Shown: piece after piece, positions 1 to 11,662 of the stretch
Layout of the letters: each line of letters starts with the position of its first letter
How positions within the stretch are numbered: the first letter of the stretch is position 1
NCBI GenBank assembly: GCA_025399215.1
Contig: MU621255.1
Span: 1 to 38,956, forward strand
Direction: 5' to 3'
Source: Globomyces pollinis-pini
Lineage: Eukaryota > Chytridiomycota > Chytridiomycetes > Rhizophydiales > Globomycetaceae
Length of the DNA stretch: 38,956 nucleotides
Position numbers and translations under genes: made by a program
The notes under the pieces: generated by a model
Told to the model about the DNA's origin: nothing
The model's input: only the letters and a program-made list of their open reading frames with translations
Database searches by the model: none

Positions 1-329
1 CTGCAATAAATTATAATCACGTCAAAAACTGTATTAGTAACCACTCATACTAAGTTGCAATGCGCTGCAATGGATTGGCCTAATCTGAATTCTGTATTCT
101 GCATTGGATTGAAATTTGGGCGTGTATTAGGGCGTCAATACCATAGATGATGCTAAACTCCTACGTGAATAGCAGACAGTTGATATCCTACTGGTCTATC
201 CCCAAACAACTTCGTTGATTAGCTGATCATCCGGAAAAAGTTTGTTCAAACATGAAAAATGAAACATATTTCCCCTCACTTTGTAAAGAAACAACGAACG
301 GCTAACGGCCATTTCCACACTCAGTTTTG

Positions 330-338
330 TATATAAAG
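330..338 (+). promoter_or_regulatory. TATA-like box of the carboxylesterase
   Basis: The string tatataaag lies about 45 bp upstream of the preferred ATG at 378 and resembles a core TATA element. If it is used, the leader would be very short. The rest of 1-377 shows no coding signal; it has only loosely repeated ctgcaatgg/ctgcattgg words near 67-110. Confidence 0.5.
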
Positions 339-377
339 GACAAACAATACGGCCAAAATATCAATTTAGATACAGCT

Positions 378-1945
378 ATGCTTCTCTTAAACGTTATCCT
401 TGGTATTGCCACTGCTTCTCCTGTATCTGTTTATCCAATATTTGATCCCACATTGGTTCAACTTGATTATGGAGCTTTTCAAGGTGTCCAAGACCAATCG
501 TCCAGATCTTTTCTAAACATCCCATTTGCTGCTGCCCCATTAGGAAAATTAAGATTTGCTCCACCTCAACCACCAGTAACAGTAAATGGTACACAAGATG
601 CTACCAAATTTGGTAACGGATGTATTCAAAACATCCGGTCTGGATTTTTAAATGGAACTGGTTTAACTCCGTCTGAAGACTGCTTAAATTTGAACGTATT
701 CGTTCCAAAACGCGCGAAACGATATTCAAAATTGCCTGTAGTAGTATTCATTCATGGGGGCGGATTTGATAGTGGATATAGTGCCAGTGCATATTATGGT
801 AAACCGAGGCTATATAACTAACTATAGATGGTCGAAATATCATTGGAAATGTAGCAGACGATGTTATCTTGGTTACCTTCAACTATCGGGTTGGTGTGTT
901 TGGATTTTTGGCATCAAATGAACTTGCTAGTAAAGGCTATCTCAACGCGGGACTCTTAGATCAAGTCGCAGTATTTAAATGGGTTAGAAAGTACATTGCT
1001 AAATTCGGTGGTGATCCAACAAAAGTGACTGCGTTTGGCCAATCCGCTGGTGCCATTTCGATTGGTGTACATTTGACTGCTCAGCAAGGCTCCAATACAC
1101 TATTTGATCGAGCTGTATTGCATTCTGGTGGAGTACCTCTTATTGCAATGTTGCCCAGCCAACAACAACCAACCTTCAACAAAATCGCAGCAGGTGTAAA
1201 CTGCTCTAATTCTACCATTGGTGTAATTGAATGTTTGCAAAATGTTGATGCATCTGTGCTTTATCAAACTGTCAGTCCTCTTAGAATCCAATTCAATCCT
1301 GTTATTGACTTTACTTACGTGAATGCACAACCGATAAGTAACTTACTGGCAGGAAAATTCCAAAAGATTCCATTAATGGTCAACAATGTTGCTGATGAAG
1401 GTACTTGGTTCACTGCTCCTGTTGTCACCAACCCAGCAATTATTGTTCCTTTTGAAAAACAACTTCTACCTTTCTTAAACGACCAGGAGTTTAGCCAATT
1501 ACAATCGCTATACCCTCCTGCCTCATATAATGTAGCTTTTCAAGCAGCCGGTGATGTATTTGGTGATGTTGGATTCCAAATGCCTGGTTTCTTTACTGCC
1601 GAAGCGTATAATGCAGCTGGATTAACAGCAATCAAATCTGAATTTAAGCACATTCCAGTGAAAGCAAGTGATAATTTGAAAGCGTTAGGAGTTTACCATG
1701 GAAGCGACCTTGGATTCACTTGGAATTATATGGCTGTATTAGACTCAAGTGAATTAGAGTTCTCTAAATTGATTGCTCAAAGATGGATCAATTTTGCAAA
1801 AGGTATTGCTGTAGATTCCAATTGTCAAAATGGAACTCGAGTCAATCTTGCATTAAATGGATCCACTGTTGTTCCAGATATAGAAAGAGTTGAAAAGGCC
1901 AAATTCTGGAAAGCTGTTATAAAAAGAGTTTTTCAAATTCAATAA
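378..1945 (+). CDS. Secreted type-B carboxylesterase (cholinesterase family)
   Basis: Exons 378-798 and 828-1945, joined by a 29-nt intron (branch-like ctaac), give 512 aa, normal for the family. An in-frame ATG exists at 327-side reading, but 378 is preferred because it opens directly with a hydrophobic signal peptide (MLLLNVILGIATAS) and sits after the TATA box. The alpha/beta-hydrolase fold is clear: oxyanion-hole loop FIHGGGFDSG, nucleophile elbow FGQSAG with Ser213 (Gln replaces the usual Glu before Ser), acid Glu331 in ADEGTWF, and base His431 in GVYHGS. The intron falls between the oxyanion loop and the nucleophile. It should hydrolyse carboxylic esters outside the cell or in the secretory path; the substrate cannot be told. 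The family call is firm; a specific lipase or esterase role would be a guess. Confidence 0.93.
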
Positions 1946-2433
1946 ACCTGTTTTGATAGAGTATTGGATTGTGTCTTTCGTTTATCGTTTATAATCGCCG
2001 ACTTATTGTCTTTCTTTCTAATGAGGCTCTTTAATTGTTGCTTGACTTATTCATTATTAAGAGCGAAATAGAGGCATGGATTTCATATCAGCAATCGTTG
2101 GAGTGACATAATAAAGTTTCTGTTATCCATATTGCTTGGATATCTTATACTTCGGCGTCAATTACGGGCTATTGTAGATCATTCCACTCTTGCAGTGTCG
2201 ATGGCGTTGAAAGCAAGTGTATTACAATATCAAGATCTAACTGATCAAAAACAGTTAAATTAATGAGTAAGAAATCCACAACCACAAGATGTGACCGGTC
2301 GATTTTTTCAACTGCATAGTAAAGGCAGGAATTCATAGGAGGTCTACAACTGCGTATGTGATTATGGGAGACGAAATTAAGTATAAATTTTTGATAATAA
2401 GTTGTATTTCATCTTTAACTTCATATTACGCAA
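1946..2433. other. Intergenic spacer between convergent genes
   Basis: The carboxylesterase ends at 1945 and the sterol isomerase, on the other strand, ends at 2434. I see no ORF with protein-family signal, no repeat and no RNA gene here. It presumably holds the two facing 3' ends and terminators. Confidence 0.6.
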
Positions 2434-3175
2434 TCATTTTCTTTTTTTGTTGGTCAGTGCAAGCTCTTCTTTCTTTGCCAATGCTAAACTTGCCACGATT
2501 TGAGATCCACTTGAATACATAATCATTGCTGGAAATATGATCCACAAAGAATTCATAAACACTACATTTTGGATGAGATTAAAATTTGATTTACCAAAGT
2601 AAAAGTAAAAATAGTAAGCAGATGGAGTACAATGTTTAGCATCTTCAATGAGTGTAGTCAAAAAGTACAACACGCAACCATAAAAATGACATAGAGAAAT
2701 AGAAAACTGGAGCAAATGCCTGGATGGACTATCACGATAAATCAGTAGACATGTAATAAAACATAATGGCCCCAAAACCGTCTACAAAGTTAGAACAGAT
2801 ACATACTATGGTGATCCCTTCTGCAATTAGCACAAATGGATCTGAAGTCATGTATCTTGAATCACTCTTTGCGTATTCCTTCCATAGATCAGCCAAAAAT
2901 GTTGTTTGTCCAGCAATAGATTGATGATTTATCAAAAAATAACTTTCCAGGAATACATGAATGAATCCAGATGATAGAAACCACAGAAACACTGTGCGTG
3001 AAGCGGCTTTACTGTTTGAAAGGGATGGTTTTAAAGAAACCACAAGAATCAATCCAAAACAAATCAAAATCACTTGAACTGAGAATGCCGGAATCAGTAA
3101 ATCCAAAGTGTTATGCAGTGGTGAGGCGTAGTGTGGAATAACTAGATCCGTGGGAAAGAAGGGATGTTTTGGCAT
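2434..3175 (-). CDS. EBP: EBP-type 3-beta-hydroxysteroid Delta8-Delta7 isomerase
   Basis: Minus-strand exons 3175-2807, 2781-2595 and 2561-2434, with introns of 25 and 33 nt, give 227 aa; human EBP has 230. The 33-nt intron keeps frame, so an unspliced reading would be misleading: removing it restores FYFVFMNSLW, the conserved last membrane segment. Other family signatures are GFIHVFLESYF (catalytic His and Glu region), LWKEYAKSDSRY, EGIT and GPL before a later hydrophobic helix, and YGCVLYFLT. A basic Lys-rich tail (KKRK) could be an ER-retrieval signal. The enzyme shifts the sterol ring double bond from C8 to C7 in ER membranes during sterol synthesis. It starts 196 bp from the divergent MCMBP gene. 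Most Dikarya use the unrelated ERG2 enzyme for this step, so the EBP type is taxonomically informative. Confidence 0.93.
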
Positions 3176-3371
3176 GTTGAGGAAAGAAAAGAATGCAAAC
3201 CATCACGGATGATTGATTGAGATGTGGATGATTCCAACTTTTTGGACCGATTCTTTTCTTAAATGCTATGATTGAGTATCATCTTCTTTGTCCATTAGTT
3301 TGTCTGATTTGTTGTCCATTGGTAAAGTTTGTCTGACTTCAACCTTTTTTTCTCAACTGTTAAATCTTGCA

Positions 3372-5069
3372 ATGGATCGCATTCTTTCTATCATCAATTC
3401 ACCAAAAGAAAACCAGAAATCTATACTCGATCGTATTGTCACTGACTTCAAGAATGATCCTAATGGCCTCACTGTCATTCGTTGTACTATTCAAGATAAT
3501 GGTTATTCTGCTGAATGGTTCCCGTTTATCTCTAAAAATAATGTATTTGTAAAGTTCCATGTAATTCTTGTAGGTAGTTTCTGAATTGTTGTTCAGAGAC
3601 ACTCTTGGTGATGGTGAGGAATTTGTTTTGCCATCTTCAAACTTTACCATGAAATATCCCCACCTATGCATTAAAATCAATGATGGCTCTAATTTGGATG
3701 TGTCGACACTGTCTTTGGAGCCAAGTGCAGAAAAAGAAGCTGATATCAAGGCCGCTATTGATAAACTCATCAAAGAGAAGCTTCCTGGAGTTGATGCAAA
3801 AGATGCATTTGTTTTAAAGGTTCCCATTCTTTGTTTTGATTGTTAGTCGTACGATGAGTCCTTACCACTAAATGTTGTGATTGATGCCTATGGAGTTTTT
3901 GAAGATCCAGATGTGTGTGAAATGTAACATATATTACAACTAATAGCACTATAGTACTCCTGAAACAACCCTGAAAGACTTACTGCCTCGATTTCATTGT
4001 GTTTATTATAAACCAGTATCAGAGTTACAATTGTGTGAACAAGTGGATGTTACCAATGATGATCGTAAGATTCACAATTCTAAGTTATACTGTAGTTATA
4101 CAACGAGCTTCGGAGCTTAGAAAAGATGTGATAACGATGATCAAAGATGTTCTTCTGGGAGATGAACTTGCTGCGGAATATTTTCTACTACATCTATTCT
4201 CAAAAATGTAATATTCAATTTTATGATTTAATCATAGTACAAAGCGACTCAGTGGTATCCCAACCGGATCAATTGGCATAAATCTCTACCATTCTGAAAT
4301 GAGTTCTACAATGGTAGACAAACTTGCAGATCTAACGCGACAATTAAAACCATTGATCAACCTTGTGTCTGTGACAATTGAATCTCTAAATTCGCTATGG
4401 ATGCAGCCAAGTCAAGCGAGATATGAGGGAAGTGAAGATGTGGAAAATGGACTTTATAAAGGTGTCTTACAAGCCCCTGAAGGTAGCTGGTTTCTTTTGG
4501 ATGAGACCAATATGAATGTTGGGACTTTGACTGAGCGAGGTATACATAATCCCTGATCTAATAATATAGGGTTGAATAATATCAAGACGCTGCAGAACGC
4601 CATTTCATTTGGAAGTGTAGAATATGGACTTCATTATGGATCATTAGATCGGGAAGTCGATTTTGGATATTGTGTGATTGGAAAAGTTGCATCGTTACTT
4701 CAACTAAATACGTCAGTTCCAATAGTGTCTAAACCTGCTTTGGAACAAAATGTTGAAGACTCTACCCAAATCCTTCAATCTGTGATTCTCAGTTACATGC
4801 AAACGTTAATTGCAATCATGCGTGAAAAAACCTTTACGGTATCAGACAAACTAGAATCCGTCATTGAAAGAGATTTCATTGCATCGCAGAAAAAAGCACG
4901 GGATAGCCAACAACCAGCTGACGATGGTAGCATGTTATTGCATCGTTTAGTTGTCGCAGAATCTATTTCCAAAAGTTTTGGATTATCTGAATTGAATGAG
5001 TCATGTTGGAATCGTGCCGGCGAGTTGGAAAGTGAACGGCTTTCAAGACTATCTCACAAGAAGAAATAG
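3372..5069 (+). CDS. MCMBP: Mini-chromosome maintenance complex-binding protein
   Basis: Seven exons (3372-3542, 3574-3819, 3847-3923, 3955-4064, 4096-4207, 4238-4539, 4570-5069) with introns of 27-31 nt close in frame to 505 aa. Human MCMBP is longer (about 640) and plant ETG1 about 590; the missing length is the variable middle. Family landmarks are RCTIQD near the N-terminus, VLLGDELAAEYFLLHLFS, GIPTGSIGINL, SWFLLDET...GTL and a C-terminal Arg/Lys-rich tail. It binds MCM2-7 (replacing MCM2) and helps MCM unloading and supply in the nucleus. The first intron donor is uncertain (3543 or 3549; both keep frame). The start is the first in-frame ATG; an extra 5' exon cannot be excluded. It is divergent with EBP and convergent with YJU2B, 92 bp apart. 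Confidence 0.9.
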
Positions 5070-5161
5070 CCAATTAGTGATTTATAATAGTTGTGTTTAT
5101 AAAAAAATTATCAAAGAGACGTTTATTTACAAATTAAATAAGTGCAAAATTAATAATGGAA

Positions 5162-6321
5162 CTAGTCACTGTCACTAGATGCATACATTGCTAGTGCATT
5201 AGCTACTTTTGATCCTTTGGTGGCAATTGTCTGATCCACTTGCTTTTTATCATTACGAGACTGTAAATTATTTGGAGTCTTCAATATTATGTTTGGTTGT
5301 TTCACCGCGAATGAATTGGATTGAATGCCGAAAGGGTCACCATTACGCTCTTTTGAGAGAGAGTTTAACAGGATGTTTCTAGAACTCTTGGGGTCCATTG
5401 CTTTCTTGGAGACTTTTGATCTAAAAATAGATCGATTGTGGACCAACAATTTAGATGATTCATTTGAGTCTGTCTTTTTTTCATCCCAATCAATCATGGC
5501 CGCTTGAGCAGCGTCACTAGCATCTTCTGGGAGGATAGGGATTGATAAATCCAATCTTTCTTGAATTGATTCTGATTCTTTTTCGATTTCCTTCTGTGCT
5601 TTCTTTTCAGACTAAGAAATGGTTAATATTTACTATAAATATCTGTACTCTAAACTTTTTTCGGACCAACTGTGATAAGGTATAAGGATCCTTCCAATAC
5701 TGATCGTTAAAACTCTAATTTCAGATTAAATTGTAACATATTGCATACTTGTATTTCATGCAACTTTGGTGCAGCTGTAGTAGCCTTTATCTCATCCACC
5801 ACACCATGCTCCAATTTATAAAATGGATCATTTTCCAATTTCTTTGTTTCCTCTTCGTCTTTTTGTTAGATTGTACTTTATCACTGTACCTTGTAATTCT
5901 ATAACACCAATTGACTTTGGATCATAACTTTCTTCTCGTAATCGTAAACCTTCAATGATCTTATAAGTACCACTTTGAGGGTCTGTGTTAATTTGAATTC
6001 TGTTTGGACATAGATGACATTTCATTTTGAATGACCAAATAGGAGTGGTAAAATACATTCCAATCTTTTGTTTCTGAGCATTATAACGTACTCCAATTCC
6101 AATATGTTTTTCGCATCCTGTACACCAACAATTGAAAGGTAATTCAAATCTAAGAATAACATTAATGTAAGAGTTTAATACCGAATTGTCAATATTCCTT
6201 CACCAATCTTTTTAGCACGTTGCCTTAAAGGATGCTGACCCTTCATTTTATTGATGGAACCATGTATTTTCCAATCAAAATTAGGAGGATAATATTTGTT
6301 TTGGGCTTTCCTCTCTGCCAT
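5162..6321 (-). CDS. YJU2B: CCDC130/YJU2B-type splicing factor (CWC16 family)
   Basis: Five minus-strand exons (6321-6182, 6149-5890, 5858-5749, 5699-5649, 5611-5162), with introns of 32, 31, 49 and 37 nt, give 336 aa. The N-terminus MAERKAQNKYYPPNFD, the HPLRQRAKKIGEGI segment and two zinc-binding pairs (Cys56/Cys59 in CTGC, Cys91/Cys94 in CHLC) are diagnostic of the YJU2/CCDC130 family. LENDPFYKLEHG and WKDPY...LRKKFR-like motifs place it with CCDC130 rather than YJU2 proper. Family members join the spliceosome around the catalytic steps. The C-terminal third is low-complexity, polar and ends in an acidic SDSD. Its start codon is only 47 bp from that of the divergent glutaminyl cyclase. A second catalytic-stage splicing protein, GPATCH1, lies 5 kb away. 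Confidence 0.92.
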
Positions 6322-6368
6322 TGGAACGAAAAAAGTGAAAGAATTCAATGGAATTTTTCAACCATTGA

Positions 6369-7618
6369 ATGAAGAATTTGAAGATGATTCCAATGATTTT
6401 TATCTGTTTGTTTGTTGCTCAGTCAAGGCAACTAGTCAATCAATTCAAGACTCTCTCTAATGCGAAAACTTTAAGAAAGCTATCTCAGATCCCTTATAAT
6501 TTAGATATAGATGGTAGTTTATCACACTTTAATCAATTTATTAGGGGATTTGCTTAAACCACTTTTAGTTCCAAGGGTATCGGGAACAAAAGCAAATCTT
6601 AAAGTACAACAACATATCATCAGTCACTTCGAAAAATTGAATTGGCATATACAACAGGATAAATTCACACAAGAAACTCCAATGGGAAATGTAGAATTTA
6701 ATAATATTATTGTAACGAAAGATATAAAGGCAGTTCGAAGAATTACTCTTGGCGCTCATTTTGATTCAAAGTATTTTTAACGATCATCATTAACTTTGAG
6801 TCAGATACTTTGCAGATTTTGATTTTATTGGTGCAACAGATTCTGCAGCTCCTTGTGCTATTTTGATGGATATTGCGACAGCCTTAAACCCATATTTATC
6901 ACAGAAAATGGAGACCATGGACAGATTTTCAACAGTGCAAATGATCTTTTTTGATGGAGAAGGTGTTTTGATTTAGATCTAATCAGAAAGAGGCTGTAAT
7001 TAAATGGGAAACGGGAGATTCCATCTATGGTGCAACTCATTTAGCAGAAAAATGGTCAGACCAAGTGCAAATATACACACACGACGATGGAAGCACGTCA
7101 TCTTTATCTCCTATCACTCAAATGGACGCTATGATAGTATTGGATTTGTTAGGCACCAAAAATGATCAGATTCAGAACTCACAACAATCAACCCGTAAAT
7201 CGATAAAATGTATTTAATTTTAGAATGGGTGTGGGATAGACTTGTTCGAATTGAAGAGAAGCTGTCCATGTTGAAACTAGTATCTCCCAATCTAGTGAAT
7301 AGAAATAAGAAAGGTTTGCCAATTTTTGTACCAGGTAATTGACAAGTGTTAATAATATCAGGTCTGCCAACAGTAGGAGAACATGCAATTCAAGTACCCA
7401 TTAACCATTTAAAACTATAGGATGATCACTACCCCTTCATGCTACTTGGCGTGCCAATTTGTCATTGCATCGCTCTACCATTTCCATCTGTATGGCATAC
7501 AGAAGGAGATAATGCGTCTGTGTTATATGAGCCAATGATGAGAGATTTGAGTTTGATTTACAGAGTACTAGTTGTAGAGTATCTAGGTTTGAACGATTTT
7601 TTAGTAGGTGATTATTAA
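6369..7618 (+). CDS. QPCT: Glutaminyl-peptide cyclotransferase (M28-type, zinc)
   Basis: Seven exons (6369-6513, 6545-6770, 6805-6962, 6991-7194, 7224-7334, 7362-7393, 7421-7618), with introns of 27-34 nt, give 357 aa; human QPCT has 361. The N-terminus is a signal peptide (IPMIFICLFVA). Zinc-site and active-site motifs match animal QPCT: HFDSKYF, GATDSAAPC (zinc Asp), FFDGEEA (catalytic and zinc Glu), LDLLG (Asp), QDDHYPF (Asp), FPSVWHT (Trp and zinc His). It converts N-terminal Gln (or Glu) of secretory peptides to pyroglutamate. One exon is only 32 nt. The start at 6369 leaves just 47 bp to the divergent YJU2B start; the downstream in-frame ATG at 6384 would also preserve the signal peptide. 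Confidence 0.94.
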
Positions 7619-7875
7619 ATCACTGATAATAAACTAATTACATCACCAAATTATGTTTGTATGCAACACTAAGCTGTACGTTGTGAAGCATTTTTCGGGT
7701 ACTGGTTACACAAACGTTTTACCAAACTGAATACCAAAGAAGATTTACGTCGATTCTGGGTGGTTTAAACTGCACGGTTTGTACTCATGGAAGCAATAAA
7801 TTGCAGAATCATTTTAATGTTTATTTATTGTTTGGTCACTTTTTTTGGAATGGTTGATATGTTTCTTAGTTGTTA

Positions 7876-9684
7876 ATGAAGGCTAGCAACCATCAATACA
7901 TTTACCAGCTATGGGAAAGAATTCCTAATATCGCAACTATCTTTTTTGGGATTTTCGTTCTATCATATGTATTCTCCTTTATGTTATTGAATAATCAATG
8001 TAACTCCTCAAATTGCAAACTAATGCTACCTTCCCTATATTCTCAAAATATTCTATTGGGATTATACTACCTGATTGCGGTTATATATTTATTCATCCGC
8101 CCTTACCTTCCAATTGAATTATCGTTATTTTTGGTGTCAGAACCACTATTTATGAAAGAAATACGCAATTGTATTTCTTTATTCAGATCAAATAGATTTA
8201 GATACACTGCTTTAGAATGGTTAGATTCCATGTTGATATTTAGCCTTGCTACCACCAACTTTTTAGTTGGGCTCCAATATTCGGTAAAAGGTATATATCT
8301 AATACTATTTAGGCTAAAACCAAGTCATTAAATCAACACTATTGGGTAAACGCCATTTGCAAATCTTCGGGTCGAATCCCAGATTTTTACATGGCCTTAC
8401 TGTTCATTCCAATCTCACGAAACTCATTTATAACAAAACTATTCAAGGTTCATCCAGTCGAATCAACGTATCATCATCGAAACTTATCCATATCTTTTTT
8501 CATAAGCATAGTGATTCATGCTGGGAGTTGCCTATGGTCTACTGTAACAACCAATGATCTGGAATTAGTTGAGAGGAATGTTGATTCAAGTAGTAATATA
8601 TGGATGAAAAGAATCGCGTTAGTGGTGCTTGTTGTTGGAGGGTTGATGGTCAGGAAATGTTATAGAGATCGATATACTTGTCTGTTCAATTCTTTACACT
8701 TAATCTTCCCCTTTATATTCAGCATATACAGTTTTTTACATACCAAAATTCTTCCTGTATATCTAACTCCAGGTTTAGTTCTTTATTCATTGGATTTGAT
8801 TGTGAAGATCAGAAACTATTTTACCAACCATAGAGTATTTCAATGTAGTTTGGAGAAATGTGGATGGATACGATTAGAAGCAAGAGGCATTCAAACTAGC
8901 TTTGCTTTAGCTAATGGATATTTTTTTGATTTCACATTTAAAGAATTAGACTCCAGAACATCACGTTCGTTAAGGTACCCCTTTAGTTATTTATAATTCA
9001 AGTGTAGCATTTCAACCCACCAGTGATTGTTTGGTATTTTTAATACAACCATCGGATCGGATCTCAAATAGATTGTTACAACAACTCAAAAATAAACAAC
9101 CACCTCAAAGTTCGAATATTGAATTGGAAACATTACTTGATAATGATCATTTATTGATTTCCGGGGTCATTCATGGTCCATTTGGCAACAATTTCTTTGA
9201 TTTCAATCGGTAAATAATCACATATTCACATGACAGTATCAACCAACTTGCTTGTATCGTCACGGGTGCTGGATTGATGAGTTCAACACTGATGATCCAA
9301 GAATTTATTATAAAATGCCCTCATAAACCTGTATTCCTTTTTTGGGCAATCAAAGATATCACTCAGGTAGAGGTATCATTGCTAAATGGTAAGCATATAC
9401 GAGTATTTAATTAAGAAGATCTCTTGTCTATTAAACCCAATCGACTTCGGATACAGCTTTACAACCATCAATTACCGCTATCAAGACGTGTTCAGATATC
9501 TCATGTAAGACAACGGATGAACGCAAAAGCGATAATTGATCATGAAATAATACCATCAATGAAATCAAGTCGTGATATCGTTGGTATATTTACAAGTGGA
9601 TCCAGTATTGCTTATGATGTTGAAGATGCATGTGCTAGGTATCCAGAAAGAATAATATTGAAGAAATTTCTCTATGAGAGATGA
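7876..9684 (+). CDS. Ferric reductase / NADPH oxidase-like flavocytochrome b
   Basis: Exons 7876-8283, 8313-8974, 9024-9209, 9237-9388 and 9416-9684 (introns 29, 49, 27, 27 nt) give 558 aa. The N-terminal half has several membrane helices. Two haem-ligand pairs have the family spacing: His191 and His205, and His265 and His279, each 14 residues apart on neighbouring helices. The C-terminal half follows the FAD/NAD-binding plan, with VFLIQP, a GPFGNNFF loop, VTGAG (nucleotide-binding turn) and a final segment ending KKFLYER. It should carry electrons from cytosolic NAD(P)H across a membrane to iron, copper or oxygen. Oddities: the usual HPFT-type FAD motif is not visible (SRTSRS occupies that zone) and the usual terminal CGP is replaced by TSGS. 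The 49-nt second intron is the only one that keeps frame. Metalloreductase versus NOX cannot be settled. Confidence 0.83.
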
Positions 9685-9739
9685 TTTTATTGTTATTGTA
9701 TAATAAATGACATTATATATAATTTACGAACTCCACCCA

Positions 9740-11354
9740 TTATCTATCTTTTCTTTTGCCTTTTGGTTTTGGAACTGCTAAGGCATGACCAGTGTCTTTA
9801 ATGTGGTTAAAGAGCTTGGTTCGGCTCGGAAACCCCTCTCGACACACATTACAAAGATGTGGATGATTAGATAGTTTCACTTTCCGTCTTTCTGATTTTT
9901 CGGTATTGTTACTTAAAGACGATACAGATTTGTGATCAGATGAATCTTCCTGTGCGGAATTGTGTGGGAAAGGTTCTGGTATTTTTGCTTCTATCTCTTT
10001 AGACGGTTCGACGGGGGGCTTTGTCCTTCGCTCTTGTAACATATCCTTGGTTGATTTTGTTAAATTTGCCCTTAATTGGTTACGATGTTTTTTCGATTGA
10101 TTATGGGCAGTTAACTATACTAGTGAGATCAAGATGGTTCTAACCTGTTGCATTGTATCGAAAACTTTCTCACAAACAGCACATTCAGCCAAAGTATCTT
10201 CTGTCGCAATATTGTCTAGAGTTTCATTTAATTCATTGACGCCGAAAGTTTGACTATCTAAATCTTCGTTTAGTGGATCTGCCATGGTAAGCAAGTCTTT
10301 TTCCATTTCAGCCTTCAAAAGTCGAACTCTTTCTAGGTGTTTTACAGATTGCGTATGCGTTGTCATCTAATTTTAAATTAAAACCGATTTTACTTGTCTT
10401 TCATTTTTAAATACTTTATCACAAGCAACACATTCGAAATCATTGTAACAATCATCAACCAGATCATCAGATCCATATGAATCATCTAATTTAGACCAAT
10501 CTTGCTCTTGATAATTTTTAGCTGATTCTTCTTTCTCTTTTTGTTGTTCAATTAATCGTGCTTTCATTTCATCTTTTACACGTTGGGCGTTTTCTAAAAT
10601 ATCCGATTGATACTTTTTATATCGTGGATCTCTTTTTCGAATGTAACTTGCTAAATTTCTTACAGATTCATTGAATTGTTTTCTAGCGGTATCTCGTAAT
10701 TTTTTGTTCTTTTGTTCTGCTAGTCGTCTTAGTTTTCGGTCTCCAAAATCCATAACTCTAAATTCATCGAACCATCGAAAAGATTTGACTATTTTTAGTT
10801 AATAGATATTACCAGATGAAAAGGTCAAAAACCGGTTGTAAAACTCTATCAAATCTGGATCGTATGAGGTATTCGAAGTTCCAAAGCTGAATACACGATC
10901 AACTCGCTCATCTACCAGACTATCTCCATCCACTTGTAATGCCTTTTCCTCTTCATTGTCAATTTTGATGAAGAGTGCACGGTAAATTGAATAAAAACCA
11001 TTATCATTGTCATCGAATAATTTGAATGCTGTTCTAGAATAGAATTGCAGCAAGTCATCAGTGGACATAAATTCAGAAACACCTTTCTGTGATAAATCAA
11101 TTGGACCACGAAGTAAATCCTCTCGATGTATATCGTACCACTGTCGTTCTCGTTCATCACTCAAAACCTCATGAGCTTCTTGTATCTGAGCAAAATAAGC
11201 AGTTGCTTCTTCAGACCGGTCAGGATTTTTGTCAGGATGATGTATTAATGCCATTTTTCGATAAGCCTATTGTTAAACTAAAGGGTGATACTTTTTTAAT
11301 GTCATTTTGAGATGCATTCCTCTGTATCCCAAGCAGTTCATAGTAGCAAATCAT
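9740..11354 (-). CDS. DNAJC21: DNAJC21/Jjj1-type J-domain ribosome biogenesis factor
   Basis: Minus-strand exons 11354-11292, 11266-10813, 10788-10394, 10366-10145 and 10114-9740, with introns of 25, 24, 27 and 30 nt, give 502 aa. The order of parts matches human DNAJC21: N-terminal J domain ([13 protein letters not shown] at 31-33), a conserved WYD/RE...LLRG region, the charged Arg/Lys helix with SYIRKRDPR, two internal C2H2 fingers of the ribosome-factor type (CVACDKVF...H, CAVCEKVF...H, each split by an intron), and a C-terminal finger [18 protein letters not shown] followed by KPKGKRK. The protein stimulates Hsp70 ATPase in late cytoplasmic 60S maturation. The start is chosen by alignment with the family; the frame stays open upstream to about 11447, so a longer N-terminus is possible. 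It ends 55 bp from the ferric reductase. Confidence 0.94.
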
Positions 11355-11662
11355 ATAATTTATCGTTAGTGTTGAAAAAGGTAAAAAATGTTCAAATTTA
11401 ACTACAGATGTCGAATGAGTCATTGTAACCATATCTGTGATTAACACACCATTAGAATCGATTTCACTTGAAGCAGACGTGAAATCGTATATCTTTGTGC
11501 AGCTTGCTTGTACAATTTACAAAAATCTTTTAAATAATAAATTCAATCGAGAGTGTCTTTATAAAAAGCATCGAATGTGCCATTTAATCTAAGCTGTTGG
11601 TAATGTTGGTTATTGTAATGTTCATTTCATTTTACCATTGAATTTCTTGTTTTTCTATTTTC
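11355..11662. promoter_or_regulatory. Shared divergent promoter of DNAJC21 and GPATCH1
   Basis: The 308 bp between the two start codons have no other gene. The part next to DNAJC21 stays open in its frame to 11447. The rest is AT-rich, with a pyrimidine-rich run just before the GPATCH1 ATG. No known motif was recognised. Confidence 0.5.

Noticed and set aside
1100..1330. Minus-strand ORF within the carboxylesterase
   Set aside because: Shadow of the esterase frame, with no features of its own.
8360..8384. tRNA T-loop-like string gggtcgaatccc
   Set aside because: It lies inside a well-supported coding exon of the ferric reductase, and no cloverleaf partner arms are visible.
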